This document shows positions 38,001-46,592 of a stretch of DNA of 64,000 nt, in pieces. Under the pieces are notes generated by a model, which saw nothing but the letters and a program-made list of their open reading frames with translations, was not told the origin of the DNA and did not search any database. The DNA lies in NCBI RefSeq assembly GCF_046736075.1, contig NZ_CP177163.1:2232001-2296000 (forward strand), given 5' to 3'. The number at the start of each line of letters is the position of its first letter. The first letter of the stretch is position 1. The translations under genes were made by a program, and so were the position numbers. This stretch comes from Stenotrophomonas sp046736075. GTDB taxonomy: Bacteria > Pseudomonadota > Gammaproteobacteria > Xanthomonadales > Xanthomonadaceae.

Positions 38001-38723
38001 GTCTTCGGCGTGCAGCGGGATCGCTTCGGCGAGCGCGGCCGCGGCAGCCTGCAGCTGCGGCGCGGGATCGGGGTACGTGTGGGCCGGTGCCGCCGGCAGC
38101 AGCGGCAACGGCTTGATCAGGGTGGCCAGATCGCCGGCCAGCGCCTCGGGCGTGGACCACAGATAGGTCAGCGCATCGACCGTGGCCGGGTCGTTGGCGT
38201 GCACGCGCCACAGGTCGGCCGCCAGTTCGTCGTGCAGCTCGCGTTCGCTGGGCAGCAGCGTCGGCGGGTCGAAGGTGTGCCCGCTCTCCAGCGCGTGTTC
38301 GCGCAGCACGCGGGTGCAGAAGCCGTGGATGGTGAAGATCGCGGCGAGGTCGATCTCGTCGGCCGCGGTCTGCAACCGCCGCGCGAGCGCGGCCGGGGTT
38401 TCCTCGCCGCGCGCCAGCTGGCGCTGCAGGAGGGTGCGGGTCAGCACCACGTCGGGGCCGTCGTCGGGGGACGGCGCGCGCTCCACCAACTGGGCGGCCA
38501 GGGCCAGCCGCTCGCGGATGCGCTTGCGCAGCTCCTGGGTGGCCGCGTCGGTGAAGGTCACCGCCAGGATCTGGCCGATGCGCCAGCCCTTCTCCACCAC
38601 CAGGCGGGTGAACAGCGTGGCCAGGGTGAACGTCTTGCCGGTGCCGGCGCTGGCCTCGATCAGGCGCACGCCATCCAGCGGCAGCGCCAGGTAGGGGTCA
38701 TCGAGCAGGTTCGGGGCGGTCAT
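35079..38723 (-). CDS. recB: Exodeoxyribonuclease V subunit RecB
   Basis: A 1214-aa helicase-nuclease. UvrD-type motifs: Walker A ASAGTGKT at 24-31, ALVDEFQDTDDRQWGIFQ, FLIGDPKQAIYGFRGGDIHT and IITLHKSKGLEYPLVFLPF. The C-terminal nuclease domain carries the catalytic GKIDLTYVRGGRWYVLDYKS block (Asp and Lys of D-x(n)-DYK). It is the 3'-5' motor and nuclease of RecBCD. Start and stop both overlap neighbours by 4 nt, giving strict co-translation. Confidence 0.96.
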   Translation of the reverse strand: MTAPNLLDDPYLALPLDGVRLIEASAGTGKTFTLATLFTRLVVEKGWRIGQILAVTFTDAATQELRKRIRERLALAAQLVERAPSPDDGPDVVLTRTLLQRQLARGEETPAALARRLQTAADEIDLAAIFTIHGFCTRVLREHALESGHTFDPPTLLPSERELHDELAADLWRVHANDPATVDALTYLWSTPEALAGDLATLIKPLPLLPAAPAHTYPDPAPQLQAAAAALAEAIPLHAEDAQAQIASAFDRKVFDGRRAKRPSLDKAFAELFAGVATQDWARGDKTHLGKLLPVNLLAFCRDGQEGHCPASPLFDALQGWWHAADAREQWLRQAAVVFLHALRGEARARLAELKRIGRVQTYDDLIEGVAEALDGPHRATLVRQLRAQYTIALVDEFQDTDDRQWGIFQRVFGRSEETEEAGLSPALFLIGDPKQAIYGFRGGDIHTYLKAKRQADAAPALDRNFRSRPAVLHAIEALYTHAGERAFLEEDIAFEPVHPGSTRSDDDFLRDGAPAPGLTVRVLHNPDGGALKADASRQQASDACVAEIHRILDQARQGRALLRGQPVQPGDIAVLVRSHKEATRIQQALGAVGIPAVAAGKQSLYATDEAHELRLLLLALLQPADEGRLRAALSTVLLGEDAQAIDAMEREGESQRTFQLRLLLWRERWQRGGPFAVIADLCAEHAERLLGLIDGERRLTNYLQLGELLQQAAGHTLGMHGLLDWLQVQMAHADQNDEQQLLRLESDARRVQIITLHKSKGLEYPLVFLPFVGIDGGGSRADSNCTVHANGRRELHWKLDRDEAWNAAVERGALEQKAEDARLLYVGLTRAEHALWIAAGDLTGLARTRLAPMLSDLDALRSHPAIAVVEGPAEPRPAQLAFVADGELPPVRALTRRVPHDWWVYSFTQLAHADAGHATEAAATEVPAPAADEPTGIDPAVEAEQAGAPAAEQADPRFMGSRFGNVLHDALENTDFASWAGWQPGQPASEEQAQVLRDALAQEGYPDEDLAAGVDVLTALVGQTLTVALPEGGALHAVPADARRAEIEFHFAMQPTAVPALLDLLHAHGLVRERRGFGTRRRLEGLMTGKIDLTYVRGGRWYVLDYKSNRLPGYDPARLATAMQHSEYDLQALIYTVALHRWLRFRLGAQYDLARDMGGIRYLFCRGLDATRADSPGVYAHRFDPALVDAMDALFAGGEHAQARMAARARGDA

Positions 38724-41700
38724 CGCAGGGTTCCTTCCTCATCGAAGCCCGGGAAGACCCGGCCTTCGCGCACCGCGGTAAACACCACGAAGCTGTTGTG
38801 CAGCAGTTGCCGGTAGGTATCGGCGGTGGCGAACGGATCGCGACCGCGCAGGGCCAGCTGGTAGCTGGCGCCGCTGGACTCGGCCCAGCTGCGCTCGCTG
38901 CCATGCCACTTGGCGTAGCCCTCGGTGGCGCGTTTGGCCTCGGCGGCGGTGTACAGCGCCCAGCCGGTGGAAGGCCCGTACAGCAACGGCGCGCGCAGGC
39001 CTTCGTTGCGCAGCTGCAGCAGGCGGCGCAGGGCAGCGCGTGCCTGCTCGGGGGGCAGTGGCGCCAGCACGTGCGGGCCCAGCCCGTCGTCGCCGGCATC
39101 GTGGAACTGGACCAGCGGCAGGGCAGCGCCGGCAGCATTGGCCAGCAGCCAGTCCAGCCCCTGGCGGATCGCCGCACGGCCGTTCAGGCGATCCGCGCGC
39201 AGGCGCACCAGCCCATGCGGATGCACGTCATCCACACGCCCGTGCAGGCGCAGGCCATCGATGTCCACTTCGTAGCGGCGGCTGTCGGCCACGCTGCCCG
39301 CCTGCCAGGCCGCCAACGCCTCGGCATAGGGCTGGGTCTGCGCCTGCAGCGTCGCGAACTGGCGCTCGCCCAACGCACCGGATGGCACCAGGGCGCGGGC
39401 GCGCAGGCGCGGATACAGCGGCGCGTCGTCCCCGGCCAGGGTGGCGGCGATCACCGCGTGCTGCAGGTGGACCTTGTCGTGGCCCCGCGCGGCCATCACC
39501 AGCGGCTCGATGTCATCGGCGCTGCCCACCTCGTCGGGCAGGCGCAGGCCAAGGCGCTGTGACAGGAACTGGCTGGCCGGATCGGTGAGGAAGCGGCGCA
39601 GTGCGTCCAGGCTCAGCTCAGTGTCGGGGCCTGCGGCCTCCGCCGGCGGCAGCGCCTGGGCGAACCACGGCGCCAGCGCGCGGCGGGTGCCCCCCAGCGA
39701 CCCGGCCGCCGGGTGCCACTGCTGGCGGTAGCTGAAGCGCCGGGGCTCATCGCCACCACCGAAGGCCGCCGGCGCGAAGGGCTGCAGCGAATGCCGCACC
39801 GTCATCTGCCGGGCCGCGCCCGCCGGCACCTGGTGGTACTCGGCGGCCGCATCGATCAGTTCGCTGACCAGTACCGACGGTTCGCGCACGCTGCCATCGC
39901 GCGGGTCGGCGCCGAGGTAGCTCAGGTAGAACACGTCCTGCGCCGAGGCGAACAGCTGCAGGAACAGGAAACGGTCGTCCTCGCGCAGCGAACGGTCGCC
40001 ATGCCGGCGCTTGTCCGTGCCCAGTTCGGCGGTGAGCTGGTTGAGGCCGGCGGCCGGATCGCGGCGCGGGAAGTCGCCGTCGTTCAATCCCAGCACGCAG
40101 ATCACCCGGAACGGCAGCAGGCGCATCGGCACCATGCGGCCGAAGCTGACGCCGCCGGTCAGCAGCGGTGCGCGGGTATCGGCCTGCGCCAGCGCGCCGG
40201 CGAAGTGCGCGCGCACCACCTCCGGCGGCACCTCGCCCTGGTAGCCGGCGGTGGCCGCGTCACGGGCGAAGTCGTTGATCAGCTTGCGCAGGCGCTCCAG
40301 CGCGCGCTGGCTGTTGGCTGCCTGCGGCGGTTCGGGCAGCAGCGCGTCCAGCATGGCCAGCAATCGCTGGCGCCACTGCGCCGGCGACAGGGCCTGGCCC
40401 AGCGCCTTCTGGTAGCGCGCCAGCACGCGCAGCAGGCCGAGCAGCCGGTCCAGCGCATCCAGCGCACTGCCTTCCAGCTCCGGCCACGGCGCCACGCCGG
40501 CAATGTCGTCGTCGCTGCCGCTGGCATGGCCGAGCAGCAGCCGGTCAAGCGCGAACTGCCAGGTGAAGGCGTCATCGTCCGGTGCCTGGTGCTGGCGGCG
40601 GTGCGCGGCATCCAGCCCCCAGCGCGCACCGGCCGCTTCCAGCCAGTCGTGCAGGCGGTCGAAGGCGGCCGCGTCCAGGCCGGCGGCATCGGCCAGCGGG
40701 GCGCTGGCGAGCAGGTCCAGCACTTCATTCACGCCGAAGCGCGAGACCGGCAGGCCGAGCAGGTGCACGAACACATCGGCCAGCGGCTCGCCGGCCAGCG
40801 GGCTGGTATCGGCCAGCGCATAGGGAATGTGCTCTTCGCCACCGCTGCGCCCGCCGAACACCGCTTCCAGGTACGGCACGTAGGGGTCGATGTCCGGGGC
40901 CAGCACCGCGATGTCGCGGGCCTGCAGCGGTGGATCGAACCGCGTGTCCTGCAGCAGGCTGCGCAACTGGTCGTGCAGCACCTGCAGTTCGCGCAGGCGG
41001 GTGTGGCAGGCATGCACCTGCAGGCTGGGATCGTCATGGCGCAGCGCCTCGCGACGCGCGCCGGCCGGTTCGCCGCGGCGGTGGAACAGGTCGCGCTGCA
41101 GGCGATGCAGCAGGCTGTCCGACAGCCCGCCCTCGTCCAGGGTGGGGCCGGTGTCGTCCTCGGGATCGTCGTAGGCGGCAATCTCGCCGGCCGGATGCAC
41201 CACTTCGTAGCTGCCCAGCACGGCCATGAAGTCGCGGCCTGCCGCGCCCCACGCCTGCAGCAGGCGGTTCTCGCCGGCACTGCCACCGAACGGATCGGCC
41301 GCGCCGCTGCGCAGCTTCTCGCCCAGGGTCTGCAGGTCGCCCCAGTACGCCTGGGTGGGCGTGGGCAGGTAGAAATGCATCGTGCCGACCCGCGCCTGGG
41401 TTGCCATCACCCGCAGCACGTCCGGCGAGATGTTGAGCGTGGCGAAGGCGAACACGCGCGCGGGCAGGCCCTGCGGCAGCGGCTTGCCTGCGCCCTCGAA
41501 CCGCTCCAGGTAGGCGTGGATGCGGCGCGCGCGGTACTGCTCGCCGCTGGCGATATGCCGCCACAGGATCGCCTGGGGATCGTTCGGTTCGGCGCCGGCT
41601 TCCCAGCGCAGCAGCCAATCGCGACGCCAGGCCTGGTACTTCTCGAACACCGCCGCCAGCTCGCCGGCCAGCGCCCACGGCTTGAGCGGATCGGCGGCCG

Positions 41701-42067
41701 ACAGGTACGCCTGCAGCGCGCGCATCGGCGGGCGCGCCATCAGCGTGGCGTCCTGCAGGGCCGCGTACAGGCGCCAGCGCAACCCTTCCGCGTTGAGATC
41801 GTCGTGTTCGCCGGGCACGTTGGCGTTGAGCGCGCGTGCGACGAACTCACCCGGGGTGAGGAAGGTCAGGTTGGCGGCGATGCCATACTCGGCCGCCAGC
41901 GTGGACTGCAGCCAGCGGCGCATGGCCACCTGCGGGATCAGCACCACCTCCGGTTCGAGGACGGATTGGCCTGGTACCGGCGTGCGCACTTCGGCGGCCA
42001 GCAGGGCAGCCAGCACATCCAGCGCGTTGGAGTGGTACAGGCGGAAATCGGAAACAGCGTCGGTCAT
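38720..42067 (-). CDS. recC: Exodeoxyribonuclease V subunit RecC
   Basis: A 1115-aa protein, close to E. coli RecC (1122 aa). It starts MTDAVSDFRLYHSNALDVLA and has the inactive helicase-like folds that recognise Chi in the enteric enzyme; segments such as VPMRLLPFRVICVLGLNDGD are typical. The ATG at 42067 is chosen over an upstream frame start at 42172 because it fits the family N-terminus. It heads the recCBD operon and diverges from mlaF; the 213-bp gap must hold both promoters. Confidence 0.94.
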   Translation of the reverse strand: MTDAVSDFRLYHSNALDVLAALLAAEVRTPVPGQSVLEPEVVLIPQVAMRRWLQSTLAAEYGIAANLTFLTPGEFVARALNANVPGEHDDLNAEGLRWRLYAALQDATLMARPPMRALQAYLSAADPLKPWALAGELAAVFEKYQAWRRDWLLRWEAGAEPNDPQAILWRHIASGEQYRARRIHAYLERFEGAGKPLPQGLPARVFAFATLNISPDVLRVMATQARVGTMHFYLPTPTQAYWGDLQTLGEKLRSGAADPFGGSAGENRLLQAWGAAGRDFMAVLGSYEVVHPAGEIAAYDDPEDDTGPTLDEGGLSDSLLHRLQRDLFHRRGEPAGARREALRHDDPSLQVHACHTRLRELQVLHDQLRSLLQDTRFDPPLQARDIAVLAPDIDPYVPYLEAVFGGRSGGEEHIPYALADTSPLAGEPLADVFVHLLGLPVSRFGVNEVLDLLASAPLADAAGLDAAAFDRLHDWLEAAGARWGLDAAHRRQHQAPDDDAFTWQFALDRLLLGHASGSDDDIAGVAPWPELEGSALDALDRLLGLLRVLARYQKALGQALSPAQWRQRLLAMLDALLPEPPQAANSQRALERLRKLINDFARDAATAGYQGEVPPEVVRAHFAGALAQADTRAPLLTGGVSFGRMVPMRLLPFRVICVLGLNDGDFPRRDPAAGLNQLTAELGTDKRRHGDRSLREDDRFLFLQLFASAQDVFYLSYLGADPRDGSVREPSVLVSELIDAAAEYHQVPAGAARQMTVRHSLQPFAPAAFGGGDEPRRFSYRQQWHPAAGSLGGTRRALAPWFAQALPPAEAAGPDTELSLDALRRFLTDPASQFLSQRLGLRLPDEVGSADDIEPLVMAARGHDKVHLQHAVIAATLAGDDAPLYPRLRARALVPSGALGERQFATLQAQTQPYAEALAAWQAGSVADSRRYEVDIDGLRLHGRVDDVHPHGLVRLRADRLNGRAAIRQGLDWLLANAAGAALPLVQFHDAGDDGLGPHVLAPLPPEQARAALRRLLQLRNEGLRAPLLYGPSTGWALYTAAEAKRATEGYAKWHGSERSWAESSGASYQLALRGRDPFATADTYRQLLHNSFVVFTAVREGRVFPGFDEEGTLR

Positions 42068-42280
42068 CGCAGGAGTGTGCCGCAGCGGGCGCACCGACGC
42101 AGCGCGGCGGCACGCACGGAGGAGATAAGGCGTGTCCCATCGCCGGCCGACACGGTGTGTTGCAGCGCCCATCAGCGCCGCGGCCGGCGTACCGGCACGG
42201 GGCCGTGCGACAATACTGCACGGTCCAGTTCGGTTATGTTCAGCCGTTCACCACGATCTTACAACGTTGGAAATTTGTTA

Positions 42281-43078
42281 ATGGCGCCCATGACGGCTTC
42301 CGAAGATGATCTGGTGCAGTTGTCCAACGTGCGGATCGACCGCGGCGGGCGCACGATCCTGCGCGACGTGTCGATGTCGGTGCCGCGCGGCAGCATTACC
42401 GCCGTGCTGGGCCCGTCCGGCAGCGGCAAGTCCACGCTGCTGGCCGCGCTGACCGGTGAGCTGCGTCCGGTGGCCGGCAGCGTCACCCTGTTCGGCAAGC
42501 CGATCCCCACCGGCAGCAGCGCCCTGCGCGAGATGCGCCGCAGTGTCGGCGTGCTGCTGCAGGGCAATGGCCTGCTCACCGACCTGACCGTGGCCGAAAA
42601 CGTCGCGCTGCCGCTGCGTACCCATACGCGCCTGCCGACGCCGGTGCTGCGCCGCCTGGTGCAGATGAAGCTGCACGCCGTGGGCCTGCTGGCCGCCGCC
42701 GATGCCTGGCCGCGCGAGCTGTCCGGCGGCATGGCGCGCCGCGTTGCGCTGGCCCGCGCGCTGGCCCTGGACCCGCCGCTGATGATCTACGACGAACCGC
42801 TGACCGGGCTGGACCCGATCGCCAGCGGGGTGATCATGAGCCTGATCCAGCGCCTCAACCACAGCCTGGGCCTGACCAGCATCATCGTCAGCCACCATGT
42901 TCACGAGACCCTGCCGATCTGCGACCAGGTGATCGCGATCGCCAACGGCGGCATCGTGTTCCAGGGCAGCCCGGCCGATCTGGAATCCAGCCAGGACCCG
43001 CTGCTGCGCCAGTTCCTGCACGGCGAACCGGACGGCCCGATTCCGTTCGATGCCGCACCGCGCGCGAGGGTTGCCTGA
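42281..43078 (+). CDS. mlaF: Phospholipid ABC transporter ATP-binding protein MlaF
   Basis: A 265-aa ABC ATPase: Walker A GPSGSGKST, signature LSGGMARRVALARALAL, Walker B LMIYDEPLTGLDP and the H-loop HHVHE. It powers the MlaFEDB complex, which moves phospholipid between MlaC and the inner membrane to keep outer-membrane lipid asymmetry. It is first of mlaFEDCBA. The ATG at 42281 is given; the in-frame ATG at 42290 is an alternative, and neither has a strong ribosome site. The stop overlaps the mlaE start by one base. Confidence 0.95.
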   Translation: MAPMTASEDDLVQLSNVRIDRGGRTILRDVSMSVPRGSITAVLGPSGSGKSTLLAALTGELRPVAGSVTLFGKPIPTGSSALREMRRSVGVLLQGNGLLTDLTVAENVALPLRTHTRLPTPVLRRLVQMKLHAVGLLAAADAWPRELSGGMARRVALARALALDPPLMIYDEPLTGLDPIASGVIMSLIQRLNHSLGLTSIIVSHHVHETLPICDQVIAIANGGIVFQGSPADLESSQDPLLRQFLHGEPDGPIPFDAAPRARVA

Positions 43079-43827
43079 TGCCGTTCGTTGAAGCCACCCG
43101 TTCGCTCGGCCGCGCCGGCCTGTTCTCGTTGACGGTGCTGCGCGGCTCGCTGCCGACCGCCGATTTCCTCGCCGAACTGACCCGCGAGATCTACAAGATC
43201 GGCGCGCGTTCGCTGCCGATCATCGCCGTGGGCGGCGCCTTCGTGGGGCTGGTGCTGACCCTGCAGGGCTATCGCACGCTGACCACCTTCGGTGCCGCCG
43301 ATGCGCTGTCCACCCTGCTCGGCCTGTCGCTGTACCGCGAACTGGCCCCGGTACTGACCGCGCTGCTGTTCATCGGCCGCGCCGGCAGCTCCATCGCCGC
43401 CGAGCTGGGCCTGATGCGTGCCACCGACCAGATCAAGGCACTGGAGCTGATGGCCATCGATCCGATCGCCAAGGCGGTGGCACCGCGCTTCTGGGCAGCG
43501 GTGCTGACCGTGCCGCTGCTGACCGGCATTTTCTGTTCGTTGGCGATCAGCGCCAGCTATTTCGAGGCCGTGCACGTGCTCGGCCTGGACAACGGCGTGT
43601 TCTGGTCGGCGCTGAGCAACAGCGTGGATTTCTGGGACGACTTCGGCGTGGCGATGCTCAAGTCGGCGATCTTCGGCGGCACTGCCGCGCTGGTTGCGTC
43701 GTACGTGGGGTTCCACGCCGAACCCACCATCGAAGGCACCTCGGTGGCCACCACGCGTGCGGTGGTCAACGCCTCGCTGCTGGTGCTGATGTTCAACTTC
43801 GTGCTCTCGGCAATGATGTTCCAGTAG
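43078..43827 (+). CDS. mlaE: Phospholipid ABC transporter permease MlaE
   Basis: A 249-aa permease with five or six membrane segments and the MlaE family blocks IKALELMAIDPIAKAVAPRF and LLFIGRAGSSIAAELGLMRA. It is the inner-membrane channel of the Mla complex. It begins with ATG overlapping the mlaF stop and is followed by a SMAG REP and a ~113-bp gap before mlaD. Confidence 0.95.
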   Translation: MPFVEATRSLGRAGLFSLTVLRGSLPTADFLAELTREIYKIGARSLPIIAVGGAFVGLVLTLQGYRTLTTFGAADALSTLLGLSLYRELAPVLTALLFIGRAGSSIAAELGLMRATDQIKALELMAIDPIAKAVAPRFWAAVLTVPLLTGIFCSLAISASYFEAVHVLGLDNGVFWSALSNSVDFWDDFGVAMLKSAIFGGTAALVASYVGFHAEPTIEGTSVATTRAVVNASLLVLMFNFVLSAMMFQ

Positions 43828-43848
43828 GTACCGACCGTTGGTCGGTAC
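43824..43848 (+). repeat. SMAG-type REP palindrome inside the mla operon
   Basis: GTAG (43824-43827) heads GTACCGACC (43828-43836), loop GTT, GGTCGGTAC (43840-43848), a perfect 9-bp stem. The GTAG overlaps the mlaE stop codon. It is the same family as copies at 12431 and 13341. Being inside the operon, it may set relative mRNA stability of mlaFE and mlaDCBA. Confidence 0.78.
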
Positions 43849-43940
43849 GGCCGTTGAACCGGCCGGTACCGCTTCACGCATGCAGATACTCCCGCCCGGC
43901 GAGCTGTCCGGGCACCTGACAAAGAACAGTGAGACAACAC

Positions 43941-44468
43941 ATGGCCATCCGCGGTCCCAGACTCGAATTTTCCGTCGGCGCGTTCCTGCTGCTGGCGCTG
44001 GCCTCGCTGCTGGTGCTGGCCGTGGCGTCCACCAACCAGCGGTGGGGGCTGGGCAGCAGCGGCTACGAACTGAAGGCGCGCTTCACCCAGATCGGCCAGC
44101 TGCGCAAACAGGCGCCGGTCAAGATCGGCGGCGTCACCGTCGGCCAGGTCGCGCAGATCGAGCTGGATCCGACCAAGTTCGATTCGATCGTCACCCTGAA
44201 GCTGGACGGCAAGTTCAAGGACCTGCCGGCCGACACCTCCGCCGGCATATTCACCAGCGGTTTGCTGGGCGAGAGCTATATCGGTCTTCAGCCGGGCGGC
44301 GATCCGGACGTGCTCAAGTCCGGCGATGAGATCGTCTTCACCCAGCCGGCGGTAGACCTGCTGCAGCTGGTTGGCAAATACATGTTCAGTGGCCCGGGCA
44401 ACGCCGGCGGCGCTGATTCCCACGAGGGCAATGGCGCAGAGGCGCCTGCAAAGGAACCGCAACCATGA
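43941..44468 (+). CDS. mlaD: MlaD, MCE-domain phospholipid-binding subunit
   Basis: A 175-aa protein with one N-terminal membrane segment (FSVGAFLLLALASLLVLAV) and an MCE domain (YELKARFTQIGQLRKQAPVK then IGGVTVGQVAQIELD, ending GLLGESYIGLQPGGD). It forms the periplasmic hexamer of the Mla complex. Start ATG 43941; a GTG at 43929 is in frame. The stop overlaps the mlaC start by 4 nt. Confidence 0.95.
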   Translation: MAIRGPRLEFSVGAFLLLALASLLVLAVASTNQRWGLGSSGYELKARFTQIGQLRKQAPVKIGGVTVGQVAQIELDPTKFDSIVTLKLDGKFKDLPADTSAGIFTSGLLGESYIGLQPGGDPDVLKSGDEIVFTQPAVDLLQLVGKYMFSGPGNAGGADSHEGNGAEAPAKEPQP

Positions 44469-45127
44469 AAACCAGACTGATCCCGGCCCTGCTCGCCACG
44501 GCCCTGCTCGCCTCGCTGCCGTCGCTGTCGATGGCACAGGCCGCCCCGGCCGCCGCCAGTGCCCAGCAGGGCCAGGCCGGCAGCGCCGTGCTCGACGCCA
44601 GCACCCGCATCCTGACCACGCTGCAGGCACGCCGCACCGAGTTCCGCGGCAACCCGACCGCCCTGCGCAGCTTCATCAACAGCGAGCTGAACAAGACCTT
44701 CGACCGCGACTACGCCGCACGCCTGGTGCTGGGCGTGCACGGCCGCGGCGCCTCCGATGCCGATGTGAAGCTGTTTGCCGACGCGATGGCCGACAACCTC
44801 ATGCAGCGCTACGGCTCGGCCCTGCTGGAAATCCAGGGCAAGCCGACGTTCCGCCTGAAGTCCGAATCCCCGTTGCCCGGCAACCGCGGCGTGCGCGTGT
44901 CCACCGAACTGATCCGCGCCGGCAGCGAGCCGACCCCGGTCGACTACCTGATGCGCAACGTGAACGGCCAGTGGAAGATCTTCGACGTGATGATCGAAGG
45001 CATCTCCTACGTGCAGACCTTCAAGACCCAGTTCGACGCCCCGCTGCGCCAGAAGACCATCCAGCAGGTGGCCACCGAACTGCGCAACGGCACCATGCAG
45101 GCCGGACAGGCGCCCCGTGGCAAGTAA
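44465..45127 (+). CDS. mlaC: MlaC, periplasmic phospholipid-binding shuttle
   Basis: A 220-aa protein with a signal peptide (1-~24, ending SLSMA-QA). The Tgt2/MlaC domain shows LRSFINSELNKTFDRDYAAR, NRGVRVSTELI and VDYLMRNVNGQWKIFDVMIE. It carries phospholipid between MlaA at the outer membrane and MlaD at the inner membrane. Its 3' end overlaps the GTG-started mlaB by 11 nt. Confidence 0.94.
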   Translation: MKTRLIPALLATALLASLPSLSMAQAAPAAASAQQGQAGSAVLDASTRILTTLQARRTEFRGNPTALRSFINSELNKTFDRDYAARLVLGVHGRGASDADVKLFADAMADNLMQRYGSALLEIQGKPTFRLKSESPLPGNRGVRVSTELIRAGSEPTPVDYLMRNVNGQWKIFDVMIEGISYVQTFKTQFDAPLRQKTIQQVATELRNGTMQAGQAPRGK

Positions 45128-45428
45128 CGCGGCCAGCGTCCGTCGCGATGGCACCGCGCTGGTGTTCAGCGGGGTGCTCGACCGCGCGGCGGCGACGGCC
45201 CTGTGGCCGTCGCTGGGCGCGCTCGACGGTGTGCAGCAGCTGGATCTGGCTGCGGTGACGCGGGTGGACAGCGCCGGCGTGGCGCTGCTGGCCGAACTGG
45301 CCGCGCGCCTGCGCGACCGCGGCGGTGCACCGGCCATCGTCGGCTCACCGGCCGGCTTCAACGAACTGTGCGCGGCCTACCGGCTGGCGCCCACCCTGGA
45401 TTTCAATGCCCTTTCTGCGGCGAGCTGA
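45117..45428 (+). CDS. mlaB: MlaB, STAS-domain subunit
   Basis: A 103-aa STAS domain protein (LVFSGVLDRAAATALWPSL and AVTRVDSAGVALLAELAARL) that binds and stabilises MlaF in the cytoplasm. It starts with GTG inside the end of mlaC and is followed by mlaA after one base. Overlap and small size fit translational coupling. Confidence 0.9.
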   Translation: MASNAASVRRDGTALVFSGVLDRAAATALWPSLGALDGVQQLDLAAVTRVDSAGVALLAELAARLRDRGGAPAIVGSPAGFNELCAAYRLAPTLDFNALSAAS

Positions 45429-45429
45429 C

Positions 45430-46449
45430 ATGAACGTCATACGCACCCTCCCCCTCCTTGTGCTGGCCACGGCACTGACCGCGTGTGCCGGCAAACCCGC
45501 CCGCGACAGCGCGCCCACCAGCGTGCCGGTGACGCCTGCCGCGGCCGATGCCGCGCAGGACACGCCGGCCGACTCCCTGCCGCAGGCCGAGGTGCCCGCC
45601 CCGGTGCCGGCCGATGCCGTCGGGGATCCGGCGCAGCAGTCCGGTGCCGACGGTACGCCGCCCGCCACCGCCGGCGACGTCGCGCCGACCAGCGCGGAAG
45701 ACGACTTCGCCGCGCTGTACGGCGGTCCGGCACCCAGCGCCGATGGCACCACGGCGGCCAGCGCGCCGTACGATCCGTGGGAACCGTTCAACCGCCGCGT
45801 GCACAGTTTCAACAACGTGGTCGACCGCGCGGTCGCCCGCCCGCTGGCCACCGCGTATACCAAGGTGGTGCCGCGCTTCGCCCGTACCGGCGTGACCAAC
45901 TTCTTCAGCAACCTGCGCGCGCCGGTCACCATGACCAACCAGCTGCTGCAGGGGCGTGCCGACGACGCGTGGGACACCCTCGGCCGCTTCCTGATGAACT
46001 CCACGCTGGGTATCGGCGGCCTGTTCGATCCGGCCAGCAAGGCACTGGTGCCGCGCCGCAGCGAAGACTTCGGCCAGACCCTGGGTGCCTGGGGCTGGCG
46101 CCGTTCGCGCTACGTGGAGCTGCCCTTCTTCGGGCCGCGCACGGTGCGCGACGTGTTCGGCCTGGCCGGCGACATCCCGCTCTCGCCGATCCGCACGATC
46201 GAAGAGGACAAGGTCCGCATTGGCCTGCAGGGCCTGCAGCTGGTGGACATGCGCTCGCAGCTGATGGCGCTGGACGACATCCGCGACAACGCGGTGGACG
46301 AGTACGCGCTGACCCGCGATGCCTGGCTGCAGCGCCGCAACTACCAGATCGAGAACGACCTGCGCGGCAAGCATGCGCGCGGCAAGGATGCCGACGACAC
46401 CGCCCCGATCCCGGTCGATGCGATGCCGATGCCGAACTGGAGCAACTGA
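45430..46449 (+). CDS. mlaA: MlaA/VacJ outer-membrane lipoprotein with N-terminal extension
   Basis: A 339-aa lipoprotein. The signal ends LATALTAC with the lipid-modified Cys at ~19. Residues ~20-110 form an Ala/Pro-rich low-complexity linker absent in E. coli MlaA (251 aa). The MlaA domain follows: YDPWEPFNRRVHSFNNVVD, RAPVTMTNQLLQGRADDAWD and STLGIGGLFDPASK. It removes mislocalised phospholipid from the outer leaflet and passes it to MlaC. It is last in the operon and ends at a strong terminator. Confidence 0.93.
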   Translation: MNVIRTLPLLVLATALTACAGKPARDSAPTSVPVTPAAADAAQDTPADSLPQAEVPAPVPADAVGDPAQQSGADGTPPATAGDVAPTSAEDDFAALYGGPAPSADGTTAASAPYDPWEPFNRRVHSFNNVVDRAVARPLATAYTKVVPRFARTGVTNFFSNLRAPVTMTNQLLQGRADDAWDTLGRFLMNSTLGIGGLFDPASKALVPRRSEDFGQTLGAWGWRRSRYVELPFFGPRTVRDVFGLAGDIPLSPIRTIEEDKVRIGLQGLQLVDMRSQLMALDDIRDNAVDEYALTRDAWLQRRNYQIENDLRGKHARGKDADDTAPIPVDAMPMPNWSN

Positions 46450-46456
46450 AGAAAGT

Positions 46457-46486
46457 AAAAAACCCCGCCTTGGCGGGGTTTTTTTT
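46457..46486 (+). terminator. Rho-independent terminator of the mla operon
   Basis: AACCCCGCC (46461-46469), TT, GGCGGGGTT (46472-46480), then a T-run to 46486, with an A-run before the stem. It begins eight bases after the mlaA stop and can act in both directions, towards the convergent autotransporter gene as well. Confidence 0.92.
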
Positions 46487-46592
46487 GGGTTGCACGCTGA
46501 CGTGTTCGAGGCACGGCGGCGGGTGGGTCGGGCGCTGGGCCGCGGTGCCCGCACCGGCATCGCGCCACCGCCGTGGCGGTGGCGCGCGCTCC

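Noticed and set aside
34635..38816. A 1393-aa plus-strand frame antisense to recB
   Set aside because: Shadow of RecB; biased composition and no motif, while RecB helicase and nuclease motifs are intact on the minus strand.
39713..42280. Long plus-strand N-terminal extension of mlaF through recC
   Set aside because: It covers recC in antisense; MlaF needs only the part from 42281, and family length agrees.
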